Shown: positions 43,025 through 53,308, counted from the stretch's first letter. The stretch is 64,000 bases of DNA from Streptomyces sp. 71268 (GCF_029392895.1 NZ_CP114200.1:7260501-7324500), one strand, 5' to 3'. Translations and numbers: made by a program. Notes: a model not told the origin generated them from the letters alone.

Positions 43025-43969
43025 ATGGAGACAGTGACCGAATGGATCGAGAAGAACTCCCATCCACTCACGAACAGGAAGCCCGACGAGCCGCTGGACG
43101 ATCTGCGGCCGCTCGCCCCGCTGGTGCGGGACGCCAGGATCGTGGCGCTGGGAGCGGCTTCCCGACAGACACGTGAACTGTCGGACGTGGCGCATCGCAT
43201 CGTGCGGCTGCTGGTGGAAGAAGAGGGGTTCCGCTCCCTTGCCCTGGAGGGCGACGACCCTGGTCGCCTCGGCCTAGACGTCTACGTCGCCACCGGCGAC
43301 GGAGATCCTCACGCGATGCTGGGAAAGGCACGGTCGTTCTGGCGGACCGTCGAGATCCTCGATCTCGTCCACTGGATGCGGTCCCACAACAAGCGTCACC
43401 CGGCCGACCCGGTACGTTTCGCGCGGTTCCCCGCTGAACCGGTGCGGCGTACCACCCGGCTCGACGGTCTGGCCGAACTGGAACGTACGCTGGCCGACGG
43501 TGTGAGCTGGTGGCAGCGGCTCACCGGCGACAAGGTCGTCTACTGGGGTGGCATGGCGCACACCGCCGTCGGCACCCCTCGTACCGTGTCTCCCTCCGAG
43601 CCCCTGGAGTCCCACCAGAACATGGGCGGATACCTGCGTCAACGCATGGGACCGGACTACCGGTCCGTGGGCCTGACCATGGGGCGTGGTTCGATCGGCC
43701 AGCCCCTGACCGCTCCACGCCCGGACCTCGTCGACAGCCTGCTGCACGCGGCCGGCGAGAACAGGGCGGGATACGTCCTGGATCTGGGCACATCGCGGCC
43801 CGAGCCGATCCGCCGCCTCCTGGACGCCCCGACGCGCACGCGGTTGATCGGCCCGTTCTACGACCCCCGGGACGACGCGGCCCACCACATGTCGGGCGGT
43901 TCACTCGCGAGCTGGTTCGACGTCGTCGTCCACACACAGGAGGTGACACCGTCCCGGCCGTTGCCCTGA
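43025..43969 (+). CDS. Erythromycin esterase-like protein with degenerate catalytic motif
   Basis: 314 residues, shorter than EreA/EreB (about 400). Ere-family landmarks are recognisable: LAPLVRDARIVALGAASRQ, FRSLALEGDD, SFWRTVEILDLVHWMRSHNK, KVVYWGGMAHTAVG, RRLLDAPTRTRLIG. But the active-site GEATHG is GAASRQ here, so the Glu and the catalytic His are lost; the later Glu of ALE remains. Start ATG 43025 with GAGGGG upstream. Third codon positions use more A/T than neighbours, hinting at recent transfer. Probably not a working macrolide esterase; a succinoglycan-biosynthesis-like or other hydrolase-fold role is possible. Confidence 0.85.
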   Translation: METVTEWIEKNSHPLTNRKPDEPLDDLRPLAPLVRDARIVALGAASRQTRELSDVAHRIVRLLVEEEGFRSLALEGDDPGRLGLDVYVATGDGDPHAMLGKARSFWRTVEILDLVHWMRSHNKRHPADPVRFARFPAEPVRRTTRLDGLAELERTLADGVSWWQRLTGDKVVYWGGMAHTAVGTPRTVSPSEPLESHQNMGGYLRQRMGPDYRSVGLTMGRGSIGQPLTAPRPDLVDSLLHAAGENRAGYVLDLGTSRPEPIRRLLDAPTRTRLIGPFYDPRDDAAHHMSGGSLASWFDVVVHTQEVTPSRPLP

Positions 43970-44043
43970 AGGCCGCCCAGCGGAGCATTCCGCGGACGCC
44001 GGCTCCGCCACACGGACAGGCACCGATCCGCCGGGCAGAACAG

Positions 44044-45051
44044 CTAGCCGGCCTTCTCCCGGCCGGGCACGCCCTCGTCGCCGCTGGCCCGGGTGTCGGC
44101 CCCGCCCGCGCCGCCGGCGGTGTCGGCTTCCCCGGCTCCCTGGGGTTCCTCGGCCGTCGCCGCCCCATCGCCCCCCGCTTGGGCCACCGACGGCCCGTAC
44201 GCCGCCCGCAACTCCTCCCGCAGGGAGCGCTGGAACGCCGTCACCAGGGCCTGGACCACCATGGGCTGCATGTGCGCCGACAGTGACTTCATGGCGGCCA
44301 CCTGGGCCGGGTCCGACTCGCGTTCGCGGTAGGGGCCCCACACCTCGTCCCGGAAGAGCCGGCTCAGCTCGCGGGCCGAGGCACGGGCGTGGTCGAGGAC
44401 CACCGTGCGGGCCGCGCGCAGGGTCTCCAGCGGGATGGGCACGTCGAGCAGCCGCACGCCCAGGTGCAGGATCGCCGGGTCCACCCGGAAGACGTCGGGG
44501 TCGGCGGTGCGCTCCAGCACGTCCATGGCGGCCAGCCGGTCGATGTCGCCCTCGGTCAGTGGCCGTCCGGCCCGTCGCTCCAGCAGGTCCCGGCCGGCCT
44601 CCTCGGCCACGTCCGGGGTCCAGGAGGCGACCAGGGCCCGGTGTATCGCCAGGTCGTGCGCGCTGATGTCGGCGGGCAACTGCTGGAGGTAGCGCTCGAT
44701 GGCCGCCAGCGTCATGCCGTGGTGCTGCAACTCCTCGATCAGGGCCAGCCGCGACAGGTGCTCGGGACCGTACCGGCCGACCCGGCGCGGGCCGATGTGC
44801 GGCGGTGGCAGCAGGCCGCGGGTGCCGTAGAAGCGCACCGTGCGCACCGTGACGCCGGCCCGGGCCGCCAACTCGTCCACGGTCAGCCCGAGCCGGGCGG
44901 AGCCGCCGGCGCCGGTCGGCTCCGGCGCGTGAGCGGGGGCCTGTTCGGCGTGGGGCGCGCCGTTGGCGCCGGGCGTTCGGCGTGCCGCGGGGCCGGCCGC
45001 GGCGCGGCGTCCCTCGGGCTCGCTGGCGTCCGCGGTCAGGGCCTCGCTCAT
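44044..45051 (-). CDS. MerR-family transcriptional regulator
   Basis: 335 residues from ATG 45051. An 80-residue Ala/Pro-rich start precedes the MerR helix-turn-helix (LTVDELAARAGVTVRTVRFY, YGPEHLSRLALIEELQHHGM). The long C-terminal part (LHLGVRLLDVPIPLETLRAA, RLFRDEVWGPYRERES, FQRSLREELRAAYG) is the effector-binding type seen in actinobacterial MerR proteins next to fatty-acid genes. Tail is acidic and disordered. Divergent from the acyl-CoA synthetase across an inverted repeat, so likely its regulator. Confidence 0.92.
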   Translation of the reverse strand: MSEALTADASEPEGRRAAAGPAARRTPGANGAPHAEQAPAHAPEPTGAGGSARLGLTVDELAARAGVTVRTVRFYGTRGLLPPPHIGPRRVGRYGPEHLSRLALIEELQHHGMTLAAIERYLQQLPADISAHDLAIHRALVASWTPDVAEEAGRDLLERRAGRPLTEGDIDRLAAMDVLERTADPDVFRVDPAILHLGVRLLDVPIPLETLRAARTVVLDHARASARELSRLFRDEVWGPYRERESDPAQVAAMKSLSAHMQPMVVQALVTAFQRSLREELRAAYGPSVAQAGGDGAATAEEPQGAGEADTAGGAGGADTRASGDEGVPGREKAG

Positions 45052-45140
45052 CGGCTGCGCCTCGCTCTCTGGGCCACTCGGGTGCCGTGAGGTGGCCGGT
45101 TCCTGGCCTTGCGCGCACGCGGCACGGGGTACATCTGAGC

Positions 45141-45159
45141 GCAACAGTATTGCTGTCGC
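45141..45159. promoter_or_regulatory. Inverted repeat GCAACAG-TATTG-CTGTCGC
   Basis: Six of seven arm positions pair, in the MerR/acyl-CoA synthetase divergent gap, 65-83 bases before the synthetase TTG. The AT-rich centre overlaps a CAGTAT -10-like element, as expected for MerR sites. Confidence 0.55.
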
Positions 45160-45223
45160 ACCGCTCCTGTGAAACCTTCCCCGCGCGCAGTCCGTCCGGC
45201 ACCCACTCCATCAGGAGGCGGCC

Positions 45224-47150
45224 TTGACCCCGACCTTGCGACTCTCCGACCCGCCCGGCGACCCGACGCTGCCCGCCCTGATGCGGCGCAACGCCGACGA
45301 GTTCGGCAACCTGCCCGCCCTGTCCTGGCGTGCTCCGGACGGCGGTTGGGCCTCGATGAACTGGGCCGAGACCCGTCGGCGGGTCGGAGAGTTGGCGGCG
45401 GGTCTGGCCGCGCTCGGTGTACGGCGCGGTGAACGGGTGCTGATGATGATGGTCAACCGGCCCGAGCACTGGCTGAGCGACATGGCCCTGGTGCACCTCG
45501 GCGCGGTGCCGATCTCGGTGTACGGCACGGCCTCGCCCGAGCAGATCGCGCACATCGTCCGGCACAGCGGCGCCCGGCGCGCGATCGTGGACGGCGAACG
45601 GGAACTCGTCCGCTGGGGCCCGCTGCTGGACCGTACGGGACCCCTTGAGCGCCTGGTCGTCGTGGACCCGCCGCCGGCGACCGACCCCGCCCCGGACGGC
45701 GAGGGCTCCCACGCCCACGCCCCCCGCGGACGCGCCCACCACCCCCGCCACCGCGCAGGACCCCGCCACCACGTACGGCCCCGCCACCGCGTACGGCTCC
45801 GTCACCGCGTACGCCGACGTGCTGGCCGACGGCGCGCGCCGCTTCGACCCGGACGCCTTCGAGGCGTGTTGGCGGCGGGGGAGCCCGGGCGATCCGGCGA
45901 CCGTCGTCTACACCTCGGGGACCAGCGGCGAGCCCAAGGGCGTCGTGGCCACCCAGCGGCAGGTGGTGGTCAGCGGCGCGTCCCTGGACCGCAAGCTCGG
46001 CGTGGCCCCGCACGGGGCGCACATCTGCTACCTGCCCTTCGCGCACATCGCCGAGCGCATGTTGGGCCTGTACATGCCGCTGCTGCGGGTCTCGCACGTG
46101 TACTTCTGCGCTGACCCGGGCGACGTGGCCCAGGCCGTGCGCGAGGTGCGGCCCGAGGAGTTCTTCGGGGTGCCACGGGTGTGGGAGAAGCTGACCGTGG
46201 CGGCGCGCGGCGCGCTCGCCCGGCTGCCCGCCGAGCGACAGGCGGCGATCCGGGCGGCGGGCGAGACCGCGCGCGCCTGGGTGGCGTGCCGCGAGCGCGG
46301 CGAGGAGCCCACGGGCGCGCTGGCCGACGCGTACGCCCGCGCCAGGCGGGAGGGGCTCGATCCGCTGCTGGCGGCGATGGGCTTCGACCGGCTGACGTGG
46401 GCGATCAGCGCCGCGGCGCCGATGCCGCAGGACGTGGTGCGGTTCTGGACCGGGCTCGGGGTCGTCATCCTCGACGTCTGGGGCATGTCGGAGGCCACCG
46501 GCGTGTGCACGCTCAACCACCACGGCGGGTTCCGGCTCGGCTCGGTCGGCAGCCCGATCGACCGCGTCGAGGTGCGGATCGCCGCCGACGGCGAGATCGA
46601 GGTGCGCGGCGAGGTCGTGTGCGGCTACCTCCAGGAGGACGGTTCGGTGGCGCGGCTGGGCGACGCGGACGGCTGGTTCGCCACCGGCGACGTCGGCCGT
46701 GTCGACGCGGACGGCTATCTGTACGTCACCGACCGGAAGAAGGAGCTGATCATCACCTCCACGGGCAAGAACGTCTCGCCCGCGCTGGTGGAGAACACGC
46801 TCAAGGCACACCCGTTGATCGGCCAGGCCCTGGTGCACGGCGACCGCCGCTCGTACCTGGTGGCCCTCCTGGTGCTCGACCCGGACGCCACCGCCGCCTG
46901 GGTCGCCGGGCAGGGCCTCGCGACCGGGGCCGGCCCGCTGTCGCGCCACCCGGCCGTGCGCGCCGAGGTCGAGCGCGCGGTCGCCGCCGCCAACAGCCGG
47001 CTCAACCGCACCGAGCAGGTCAAGCGCTATCGCCTGCTCGACCGCGAGTGGGGGCCGGAGACCGGCGAACTCACCCCCTCGCTCAAGCTGCGCCGGCACG
47101 TGATCCACGCCACGTATGCGCAGGTCATCGAGGAGATGTACGAGGTGTGA
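45224..47150 (+). CDS. Long-chain acyl-CoA synthetase (FadD-like), +1 frameshift
   Basis: As sequenced the frame breaks between about 45690 and 45760; the longest candidate is the C6 run at 45720-45725, where removing one C joins both halves into about 641 residues. N-terminal half: LSWRAPDGGWASMNWAETRR, LMMMVNRPEHWLSDMALVHLG. C-terminal half: P-loop VVYTSGTSGEPKGVV, YLPFAHIAERM, DVWGMSEATG, GWFATGDVG, VTDRKKELIITSTGKNVSP. It activates fatty acids with ATP and CoA for the nearby beta-oxidation genes. Start TTG 45224 has AGGAGG six bases upstream. The break falls in a Pro/Ala/Thr-rich linker and may be a sequencing error. Confidence 0.87.
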
Positions 47151-47262
47151 GATGACCCACGGTATGACGTGAGCGCGGCGCTCGGGATGTGAGACTGCCG
47201 CGGGCCGATCGATCAGCGGCCTGTGACAGAACATTCCGACGCGAAGGCGAGAGACGTAGCTC

Positions 47263-48729
47263 GTGGGCAATGAAGCCGTTCAGCACGGGACCCCACCGCC
47301 GCCCAGCGGGGCGCTACAGGACGCGGGTGACGCGGGGTACAGCAAGGACCTCAAGGCGCGCCACATCCAGATGATCGCGATCGGCGGCGCCATCGGCACC
47401 GGCCTCTTCCTGGGGGCGGGCGGACGCCTGGAGTCCGCCGGGCCCGCGCTGGCCATCGCGTACGCGGTGTGCGGACTCTTCGCGTTCTTCGTCGTCCGCG
47501 CCCTGGGCGAGATGGTGGTCTACCGGCCGTCCTCCGGCTCCTTCGTCTCCTACGCCCGGGAGTTCCTGGGCGAGAAGGGCGCCTACGCCGTCGGCTGGAT
47601 GTACGTGGTGAACTGGTCCACGACCGGCATCGCGGACATCACGGCCATCGCGCTGTACACGCACTACTGGAGCATGTTCAGCGACATCCCCCAGTGGGTC
47701 ATGGCGTTGATCGCGCTCGCCGTGGTGCTCTCCATCAACCTCGTCTCGGTCAAGATCTTCGGTGAGCTGGAGTTCTGGTTCGCGATCATCAAGGTCGCGG
47801 CCCTGGTCGTCTTCATGGCCATCGGCATCTTCCTGCTCGTCACCCAGCACGAGGTGGGCGGCGAGACCCCGGGGTTCAGCCTCATCAGCGACAACGGGGG
47901 CATCTTCCCGACCGGGTTGCTGCCGGTCGTCGTGGTCCTGCAGGGCGTGGTGTTCGCGTACTCCGCCGTCGAGATGGTCGGCGTCACCGCGGGCGAGACC
48001 GCCGAGCCCGAGAAGGTCGTGCCGCGCGCGGTGAACTCCATCATGTGGCGGGTCGGGGTCTTCTACGTCGGCTCGGTCGTGCTGCTGACGCTGCTGCTGC
48101 CCTGGGACGGCTACAGCGCGGGCGAGAGCCCGTTCGTCACCGTCCTGTCCAAGATCGGTGTGCCGGCGGCCGGTCACGTGATGAACCTGGTGGTGCTCAC
48201 GGCCGCCATGTCCAGCCTCAACTCCGGGCTCTACTCCACCGGCCGCATCCTGCGCTCGATGGCCAAGGCCGGCTCCGCGCCCCAGTTCACCGGCCGGATG
48301 AACCGCAACCAGGTGCCCTACGGCGGCATCATGCTCACCTCGGCGGTGTGCGTGGTCGGCGTGGGCCTGAACTACGTCGTGCCCGACAAGGCGTTCGAGA
48401 TCGTGATCAACATAGCCGCGCTCGGCATCATCTCCGCCTGGGCCGCGATCATGCTCTGCCACATCGTCTTCGTCCGCCGCGCCGAGGCCGGCCAGCTCAC
48501 CCGCCCCTCCTTCCAACTGCCCTTCTCGCCCTTCACCGAGATCGCCACCATCGCCTTCCTGGCCGGCGTCATCGTGCTGATGTGGTACGACGGCGGCGTC
48601 GGGCGCGACACCATCATGCTGGCCCCGATCATCGTCGCCGCGCTGATCGCCGGCTGGTTCGTGGTCCGTGGCCGGGTACGGGAGGCCAGCGCCGAGCGGG
48701 AGGAGCTCCCGGGGGAGCGGACGGAGTAG
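47263..48729 (+). CDS. Amino acid permease (APC superfamily, AnsP/CycA type)
   Basis: 488 residues, 12 transmembrane helices. AAT-family motifs: [86 protein letters not shown]. Likely proton symport of asparagine, glycine, GABA or similar; the exact substrate cannot be read from sequence. GTG start 112 bases after the acyl-CoA synthetase. Confidence 0.94.
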   Translation: MGNEAVQHGTPPPPSGALQDAGDAGYSKDLKARHIQMIAIGGAIGTGLFLGAGGRLESAGPALAIAYAVCGLFAFFVVRALGEMVVYRPSSGSFVSYAREFLGEKGAYAVGWMYVVNWSTTGIADITAIALYTHYWSMFSDIPQWVMALIALAVVLSINLVSVKIFGELEFWFAIIKVAALVVFMAIGIFLLVTQHEVGGETPGFSLISDNGGIFPTGLLPVVVVLQGVVFAYSAVEMVGVTAGETAEPEKVVPRAVNSIMWRVGVFYVGSVVLLTLLLPWDGYSAGESPFVTVLSKIGVPAAGHVMNLVVLTAAMSSLNSGLYSTGRILRSMAKAGSAPQFTGRMNRNQVPYGGIMLTSAVCVVGVGLNYVVPDKAFEIVINIAALGIISAWAAIMLCHIVFVRRAEAGQLTRPSFQLPFSPFTEIATIAFLAGVIVLMWYDGGVGRDTIMLAPIIVAALIAGWFVVRGRVREASAEREELPGERTE

Positions 48730-48813
48730 CCGGCCGCCGCCGGGACCGGTCCCCGAGGGGCGCGGTGAGACTGCCCGGGCGACACGACGTCAGGCCCGAA
48801 GGAGTCGCCCGCC

Positions 48814-49299
48814 ATGAACGCACGTCCGCCGTCCGCCATGCCCGCGACCGTCAGGGGCTGCCTGGCCATGATCTGGATCCAGGCGCTGGCCAGCGCGTAC
48901 ATCGGATGGTGGGTGTTCGCGGAGATCGACACGCGCCACGACCACGGGCAGGAGGTGGAGGGCGAGGGGGTGCTGCGGTTCGTGGCCTACCTCAGCTACG
49001 GGACGGCCGCGGCACTCCTGGTGGCCAGCGTGTTCTTCTTCCGGCGCGCGCTGGTGGCCAGCAAGTTGGTGTACGGGTACGAGGTCCTGGTCCTGTGCTT
49101 CGGCGGGCTGGGCATCGCGCTGGCGGTGGCCACCTCCACCTTCCACCCGCTGCAACTCCTGGGGTTCGCCGTGCCCGGCGCGGTGTGCTGGGCGCTGAGC
49201 GGCGACAGCGCCGACCAGTGGTTCGCGCGGCCGTCGACGCGGGACAGGCGGCGGGCCGCTACCGAGCGGCACCTCGGCACGCCACGAACCCCTGAGTGA
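48814..49299 (+). CDS. Four-helix membrane protein, unknown function
   Basis: 161 residues with hydrophobic segments near 14-36, 55-77, 85-105 and 110-127, and a basic soluble tail (RPSTRDRRRAATERH). A periplasmic loop after helix 1 is acidic with DTRHDHGQEVEGEG. Start ATG 48814 with GGAG upstream. It follows the permease by 84 bases and might be cotranscribed. No family recognised beyond generic actinobacterial membrane protein. Confidence 0.85.
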   Translation: MNARPPSAMPATVRGCLAMIWIQALASAYIGWWVFAEIDTRHDHGQEVEGEGVLRFVAYLSYGTAAALLVASVFFFRRALVASKLVYGYEVLVLCFGGLGIALAVATSTFHPLQLLGFAVPGAVCWALSGDSADQWFARPSTRDRRRAATERHLGTPRTPE

Positions 49300-49490
49300 C
49301 CATCCCCGGGAGGGGCGCCGCGCGACCGTGCGCGACGGGGCCGGGGGGCACCGTGCGGCCGAGCGGCGCCCGGCGCGCCGGCGCGAACGAGGGGGCCTCG
49401 TCGCGCCGGCGCGCTCATGACCGGGCGCCCGGCCGCGGCGGCGGCCGCCGGGAGGCCGCCGCGCGCGGAGCGTCCGGGTCGCTGACGGCG

Positions 49491-51059
49491 TCAGCGGTGG
49501 TCGTGCTCGTGGTCGTGACCGTGGTCATGGCCGCGCCCGCCGTGGTCGTGCACGGAGTTGGTGGCCTGGATCTGCTTCCAGGACTTGGGCTGCTTCAGGC
49601 CCGAGGGAGCGACCGACGAGGCCGAGGAGGGCTTCGCCGCGCGGGCGATGCCCGCCTCGTGCGCGATGGGCGCGGCGGGCTTGCTGTCGGTGTAGAGCCA
49701 GGTGTCGAAGAGCTGCGCCAGCGGCTTGCCCGAGGACTTCTCGGCGAAGTGGACGAAGTCCTTCACCGAGGCGGTGCCGTACTTGTTGACGGTCGGCCAG
49801 TCCTTGAGGATGGCGAAGAACGCGTCGTCGCCGATCTCGTTGCGCAGCGCCTGCAGGGCGATGGCGCCCCGGTCGTAGACGGCGCCGTGGAACTGGTTGT
49901 CCGGACCCGGGTCGCCCGGCTTGACCTTCCAGAACGGGTCGTCGGCCGGGTGCTGGTCGTACGCGTACTGGGCCAGCTCCTGCGCGGTGCCCTCGCCCTC
50001 CTTCTCGGACCACAGCCACTGGCTGTAGCGCGCGAAGCCCTCGTTGACCCAGATGTCCTTCCAGTCCTTGAGGGAGACGCTGTCGCCGTACCACTGGTGC
50101 GCCAACTCGTGGACGACGACCGACACGTTGCTGCCCCGGTCGAACGCCTTCTTGCCGTAGAACGGGCGGGTCTGGGTCTCCAGCGCGTAACTGGCCGGCA
50201 CGTTGGGCACGTAGCCGCCGACCGAGTTGAACGGGTAGGGGCCGAAGACGGTCTCCAGCCACTCGGTGATCTCGGTGCTGCGCTCGATGCTGGCGCGGGC
50301 CGCGCCGTCGTTGGCGCCGAGGTCCTTGCTGAACGCGTTGATGACCGGCAGGCCGGAGGCGGTGGTGTCCTTGGTGATGTCGAACTTGCCGATCGCCAGC
50401 GTGGCCAGGTACGTGGCCTGCGGCTTGTCCGAGCGCCAGTTGTAACGGGTCCAGCCCAGCTTCGAGGACTCCGAGAGCAGCACACCGTTGGAGATGGCCT
50501 GGGTGCCGTCCGGGACCGAGATGGAGATGTCGTACGTCGCCTTGTCGGTGGGGTGGTCGTTGCCGGGGAACCACCACGCGGAGCCCTCGGGCTCCTGCGC
50601 GATGACGCCGCCGTCGGGCGTACGGGCCCAGGCGGTGAAGCCGTCGATCGCCAGCGCGGAGGGCTTGCCGGCGTACCGTACGACCACGGACGTCTGCTGG
50701 CCCTTGGCCAGCGGGGAGGCCGGGGTGACCACGAGCTCGTGCTTGCCCGCGGTGGTGAAGGTGGCCTTCTTGCCGCCCACGCGCACCTCGCTGACGGGCA
50801 GTCCGAAGTCCAGGTTGAAGCGCGAGAGGTCCTGCTTGGCCGTGGTGACCAGCGTCGCCGTGCCCTCCAGGAGGTCGGTCTTCGGCTGGTACTTCAGGCG
50901 CAGGTCGTAGTGCGAGACGTCGTAACCGCCGTTGCCGCTCTCCGGGTAGTAGCTGTCGCCGACGCCCGGGGCGCCCGGAGTGGGCTGCGCGGCCGATGCC
51001 GGGATCGCCAGCAGCAGGCAGGCGGCAGCCGCGCTCGGGGCGAGGAATCTGTAGCGCAC
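49491..51059 (-). CDS. Secreted M1-family aminopeptidase with His-rich C-terminus
   Basis: 522 residues from GTG 51059 (GGAGGA upstream). Sec signal peptide with hydrophobic core AAAACLLLAIPASAA. Zinc site HELAHQWYGDSVSLKDW followed by WVNEGFARY, i.e. HEXXH-x18-E of gluzincins; catalytic Tyr probably in GAVYDRGAIALQ. The GAMEN exopeptidase motif is replaced by YALETQ, typical of this secreted clade. The last 19 residues hold eight histidines in HDHGGRGHDHGHDHEHDHR, probably a zinc-binding tail. Acts outside the cell on peptide N-termini. Divergent from another secreted peptidase. Confidence 0.94.
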   Translation of the reverse strand: MRYRFLAPSAAAACLLLAIPASAAQPTPGAPGVGDSYYPESGNGGYDVSHYDLRLKYQPKTDLLEGTATLVTTAKQDLSRFNLDFGLPVSEVRVGGKKATFTTAGKHELVVTPASPLAKGQQTSVVVRYAGKPSALAIDGFTAWARTPDGGVIAQEPEGSAWWFPGNDHPTDKATYDISISVPDGTQAISNGVLLSESSKLGWTRYNWRSDKPQATYLATLAIGKFDITKDTTASGLPVINAFSKDLGANDGAARASIERSTEITEWLETVFGPYPFNSVGGYVPNVPASYALETQTRPFYGKKAFDRGSNVSVVVHELAHQWYGDSVSLKDWKDIWVNEGFARYSQWLWSEKEGEGTAQELAQYAYDQHPADDPFWKVKPGDPGPDNQFHGAVYDRGAIALQALRNEIGDDAFFAILKDWPTVNKYGTASVKDFVHFAEKSSGKPLAQLFDTWLYTDSKPAAPIAHEAGIARAAKPSSASSVAPSGLKQPKSWKQIQATNSVHDHGGRGHDHGHDHEHDHR

Positions 51060-51152
51060 GAGTCCTCCAACTCGGTCAGGCAGAAACGATCCGTCCTGGT
51101 CAGGACGAGCGATCGATGGGTCGGCTTGACCATATGGTTTTCTGATCCCGGA

Positions 51153-51162
51153 GGACATGTCC
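51153..51162. promoter_or_regulatory. Palindrome GGACATGTCC in divergent peptidase promoter
   Basis: Perfect 10-bp palindrome in the 245-base gap between the divergent M1 aminopeptidase and Xaa-Pro dipeptidyl-peptidase genes, beside an AT-rich patch (CATATGGTTTTCTGAT). It may bind a shared regulator. Confidence 0.35.
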
Positions 51163-51304
51163 ATGGCGCTCACTGTCACGCGATCGACATGCGCCATACG
51201 GAGGACACACCTGTCACACGTTGGCGGAACACTCCCGTCACACCGGCCGGAGCCGGCCCGTCGCCCTCTTCTGTCCGCCCGGCCCCTCGCGCTACCGTCC
51301 GCCC

Positions 51305-53308
51305 GTGCAAAAACGTGCGCGGGGCACCCGCATCCAGTGGACGACGCTCATATTGGCGGTCGTGACCGCCCTGATGGCCTCCCTCGCCGCCCCGGCCGCC
51401 GCACACGGCGGCCGGGGCCGGGACGGCACGGTACGCGACGGGCTGAGCCGGCCGGTCTACTCCTACGCCGACGCGATCCGCGAGTCCGTGTGGGTGGACA
51501 CCGGTCTCGACCTGGACCGCGACGGCAGACCCGACCGGGTGGCGGCCGACATCGTGCGCCCGAGCGAACCCGCCCGCAGGGGCGGCAAGGTGCCCGTCGT
51601 CATGGACGCGAGCCCCTACTACTCCTGCTGCGGGCGCGGCAACGAGCCGCAGAAGAAGACCTACGACAGCGCGGGCAAGCCCGTGCAGTTCCCGCTGCAC
51701 TACGACAACTACTTCGTGCCGCGCGGCTACGCGGCCGTCCTGGTGGACCTCGCCGGCACCAACCGATCCGACGGCTGCGTCGACGTCGGCGGCCGGTCCG
51801 ACATCATCTCGGCCAAGGCCGTCGTGCAGTGGCTGAACGGCCAGGGCACCGCGTACACCACCCGCACCGGCAACACCCGGGCCACCGCGAGTTGGAGCAC
51901 CGGAGCCACCGGCATGATCGGCAAGAGCTACGACGGCACGGTCGCCAACGGCGTCGCCGCCACCGGCGTGCCGGGCCTGAAGACCATCGTGCCGATCGGT
52001 GCCATCTCCTCCTGGTACGACTACTACTTCGCCAAGGGCGCCCCGTACCACAACGGCGGCCCCGACGGCCTGGCCCGTGGCATCGAGAGCCCGGAGGCCG
52101 CGGCCCGCTGCGGCGCCGTCAAGAACGAGCTGGTCCGGGGCGCCCCGCGCACCGGTGACTGGACGCCGATGTGGGCCGAGCGCGACTACGTGCCGGACGC
52201 GGGCAAGGTCAAGGCCAGCGTCTTCGCCGTGCACGGCGGGCAGGACCTCAACGTCCGCATGAACCACCTCGGCCAGTGGTGGGACAAGCTCGCCGCGGCC
52301 GGTGTCGAGCGAAAGATCTGGCTGACCCAGGCCGGCCACGTGGACCCGTTCGACATCCGCCGCGCACAGTGGGTGGACGTCGTGCACCGCTGGTTCGACC
52401 ACTACCTGCTGGGCGTCGACAACGGCGTCGAGCGCGAGCCGATGGCCGACATCGAGCGCGAGGTGGACCGGTGGACGACGGACGCGACCTGGCCCGCCCC
52501 CGGCACCCGGGCGACCACGCTGCGCCCGCGCAACGGCACCACACCCGGCGTCGGCACCCTGGGCACCGAGCCCGCGGCGGCGGGCAGCACCGAGACGTTC
52601 ACCGACGACCCGCGCCAGAGCGAGGCCGACTGGGCCGCGCGCGCCGACCAGCCGACCGCCGCCAAGGTCGCGTTCAGCACCCGGCCGCTCGCCAAGGACC
52701 TGCGCCTGTCCGGCTCGGCGAAGGTCCAGGTCACGGCGGTGCCCACGACCCGCACCGCGCACCTGTCGGCCGTCCTGGTGGACCTGGGCCCGGACACCAT
52801 CCGCAACTACACCGGCTCGGGTGAGGGCATCACCAACCTCACCACCCGCAGTTGCTGGGGCGAGAGCCGGCCGGGTGACAGCGCCTGTTTCCTGGACACC
52901 AGGGCCGACACCCGCGCCGTGGACTACACCATCTTCAGCCGTGGTTGGGCGGACCTCGGCAACTACGCCGACGACCACGTGGGCCGGCCGCTCACCCCGG
53001 GCCGGGCGCACACCATCACCCTCGACCTGGCCGCCAGCGACCACGTCGTCAAGGCCGGGCACCGGCTCGCGCTGATCGTGGCCGGCACCGACCGCGGCCT
53101 GATCACCGCCCCGAACAGCCAGCCGCGCCTGACCCTCGACCTGACCCGCACCAGCGCCGAACTGCCCCTGGTCGGTGGCGCGCCGGCGCTCGTGGAGCGC
53201 CCGGCGTCCACGCCGGTGCCCGGCGCGAGCGCCCCGCTCACGTCGGTTCCCGAGCCCGGGCCCATCGACCGGCGACCGGCGGGTCTGGCGGCCCGGCCGA
53301 TCGGCTAG
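51305..53308 (+). CDS. Secreted Xaa-Pro dipeptidyl-peptidase (S15 family)
   Basis: 667 residues from GTG 51305. Sec signal peptide ending near APAAAHG. Alpha/beta-hydrolase domain with nucleophile Ser in MIGKSYDGT (GxSYxG), Asp in HGGQDLNV and His in TQAGHVDPF; C-terminal jelly-roll PepX_C domain from about 430 (KVAFSTRPLAKDLRLSG, DYTIFSRGWADL). It releases X-Pro dipeptides extracellularly and complements the divergent M1 aminopeptidase. A strong hairpin follows. Confidence 0.94.
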   Translation: MQKRARGTRIQWTTLILAVVTALMASLAAPAAAHGGRGRDGTVRDGLSRPVYSYADAIRESVWVDTGLDLDRDGRPDRVAADIVRPSEPARRGGKVPVVMDASPYYSCCGRGNEPQKKTYDSAGKPVQFPLHYDNYFVPRGYAAVLVDLAGTNRSDGCVDVGGRSDIISAKAVVQWLNGQGTAYTTRTGNTRATASWSTGATGMIGKSYDGTVANGVAATGVPGLKTIVPIGAISSWYDYYFAKGAPYHNGGPDGLARGIESPEAAARCGAVKNELVRGAPRTGDWTPMWAERDYVPDAGKVKASVFAVHGGQDLNVRMNHLGQWWDKLAAAGVERKIWLTQAGHVDPFDIRRAQWVDVVHRWFDHYLLGVDNGVEREPMADIEREVDRWTTDATWPAPGTRATTLRPRNGTTPGVGTLGTEPAAAGSTETFTDDPRQSEADWAARADQPTAAKVAFSTRPLAKDLRLSGSAKVQVTAVPTTRTAHLSAVLVDLGPDTIRNYTGSGEGITNLTTRSCWGESRPGDSACFLDTRADTRAVDYTIFSRGWADLGNYADDHVGRPLTPGRAHTITLDLAASDHVVKAGHRLALIVAGTDRGLITAPNSQPRLTLDLTRTSAELPLVGGAPALVERPASTPVPGASAPLTSVPEPGPIDRRPAGLAARPIG

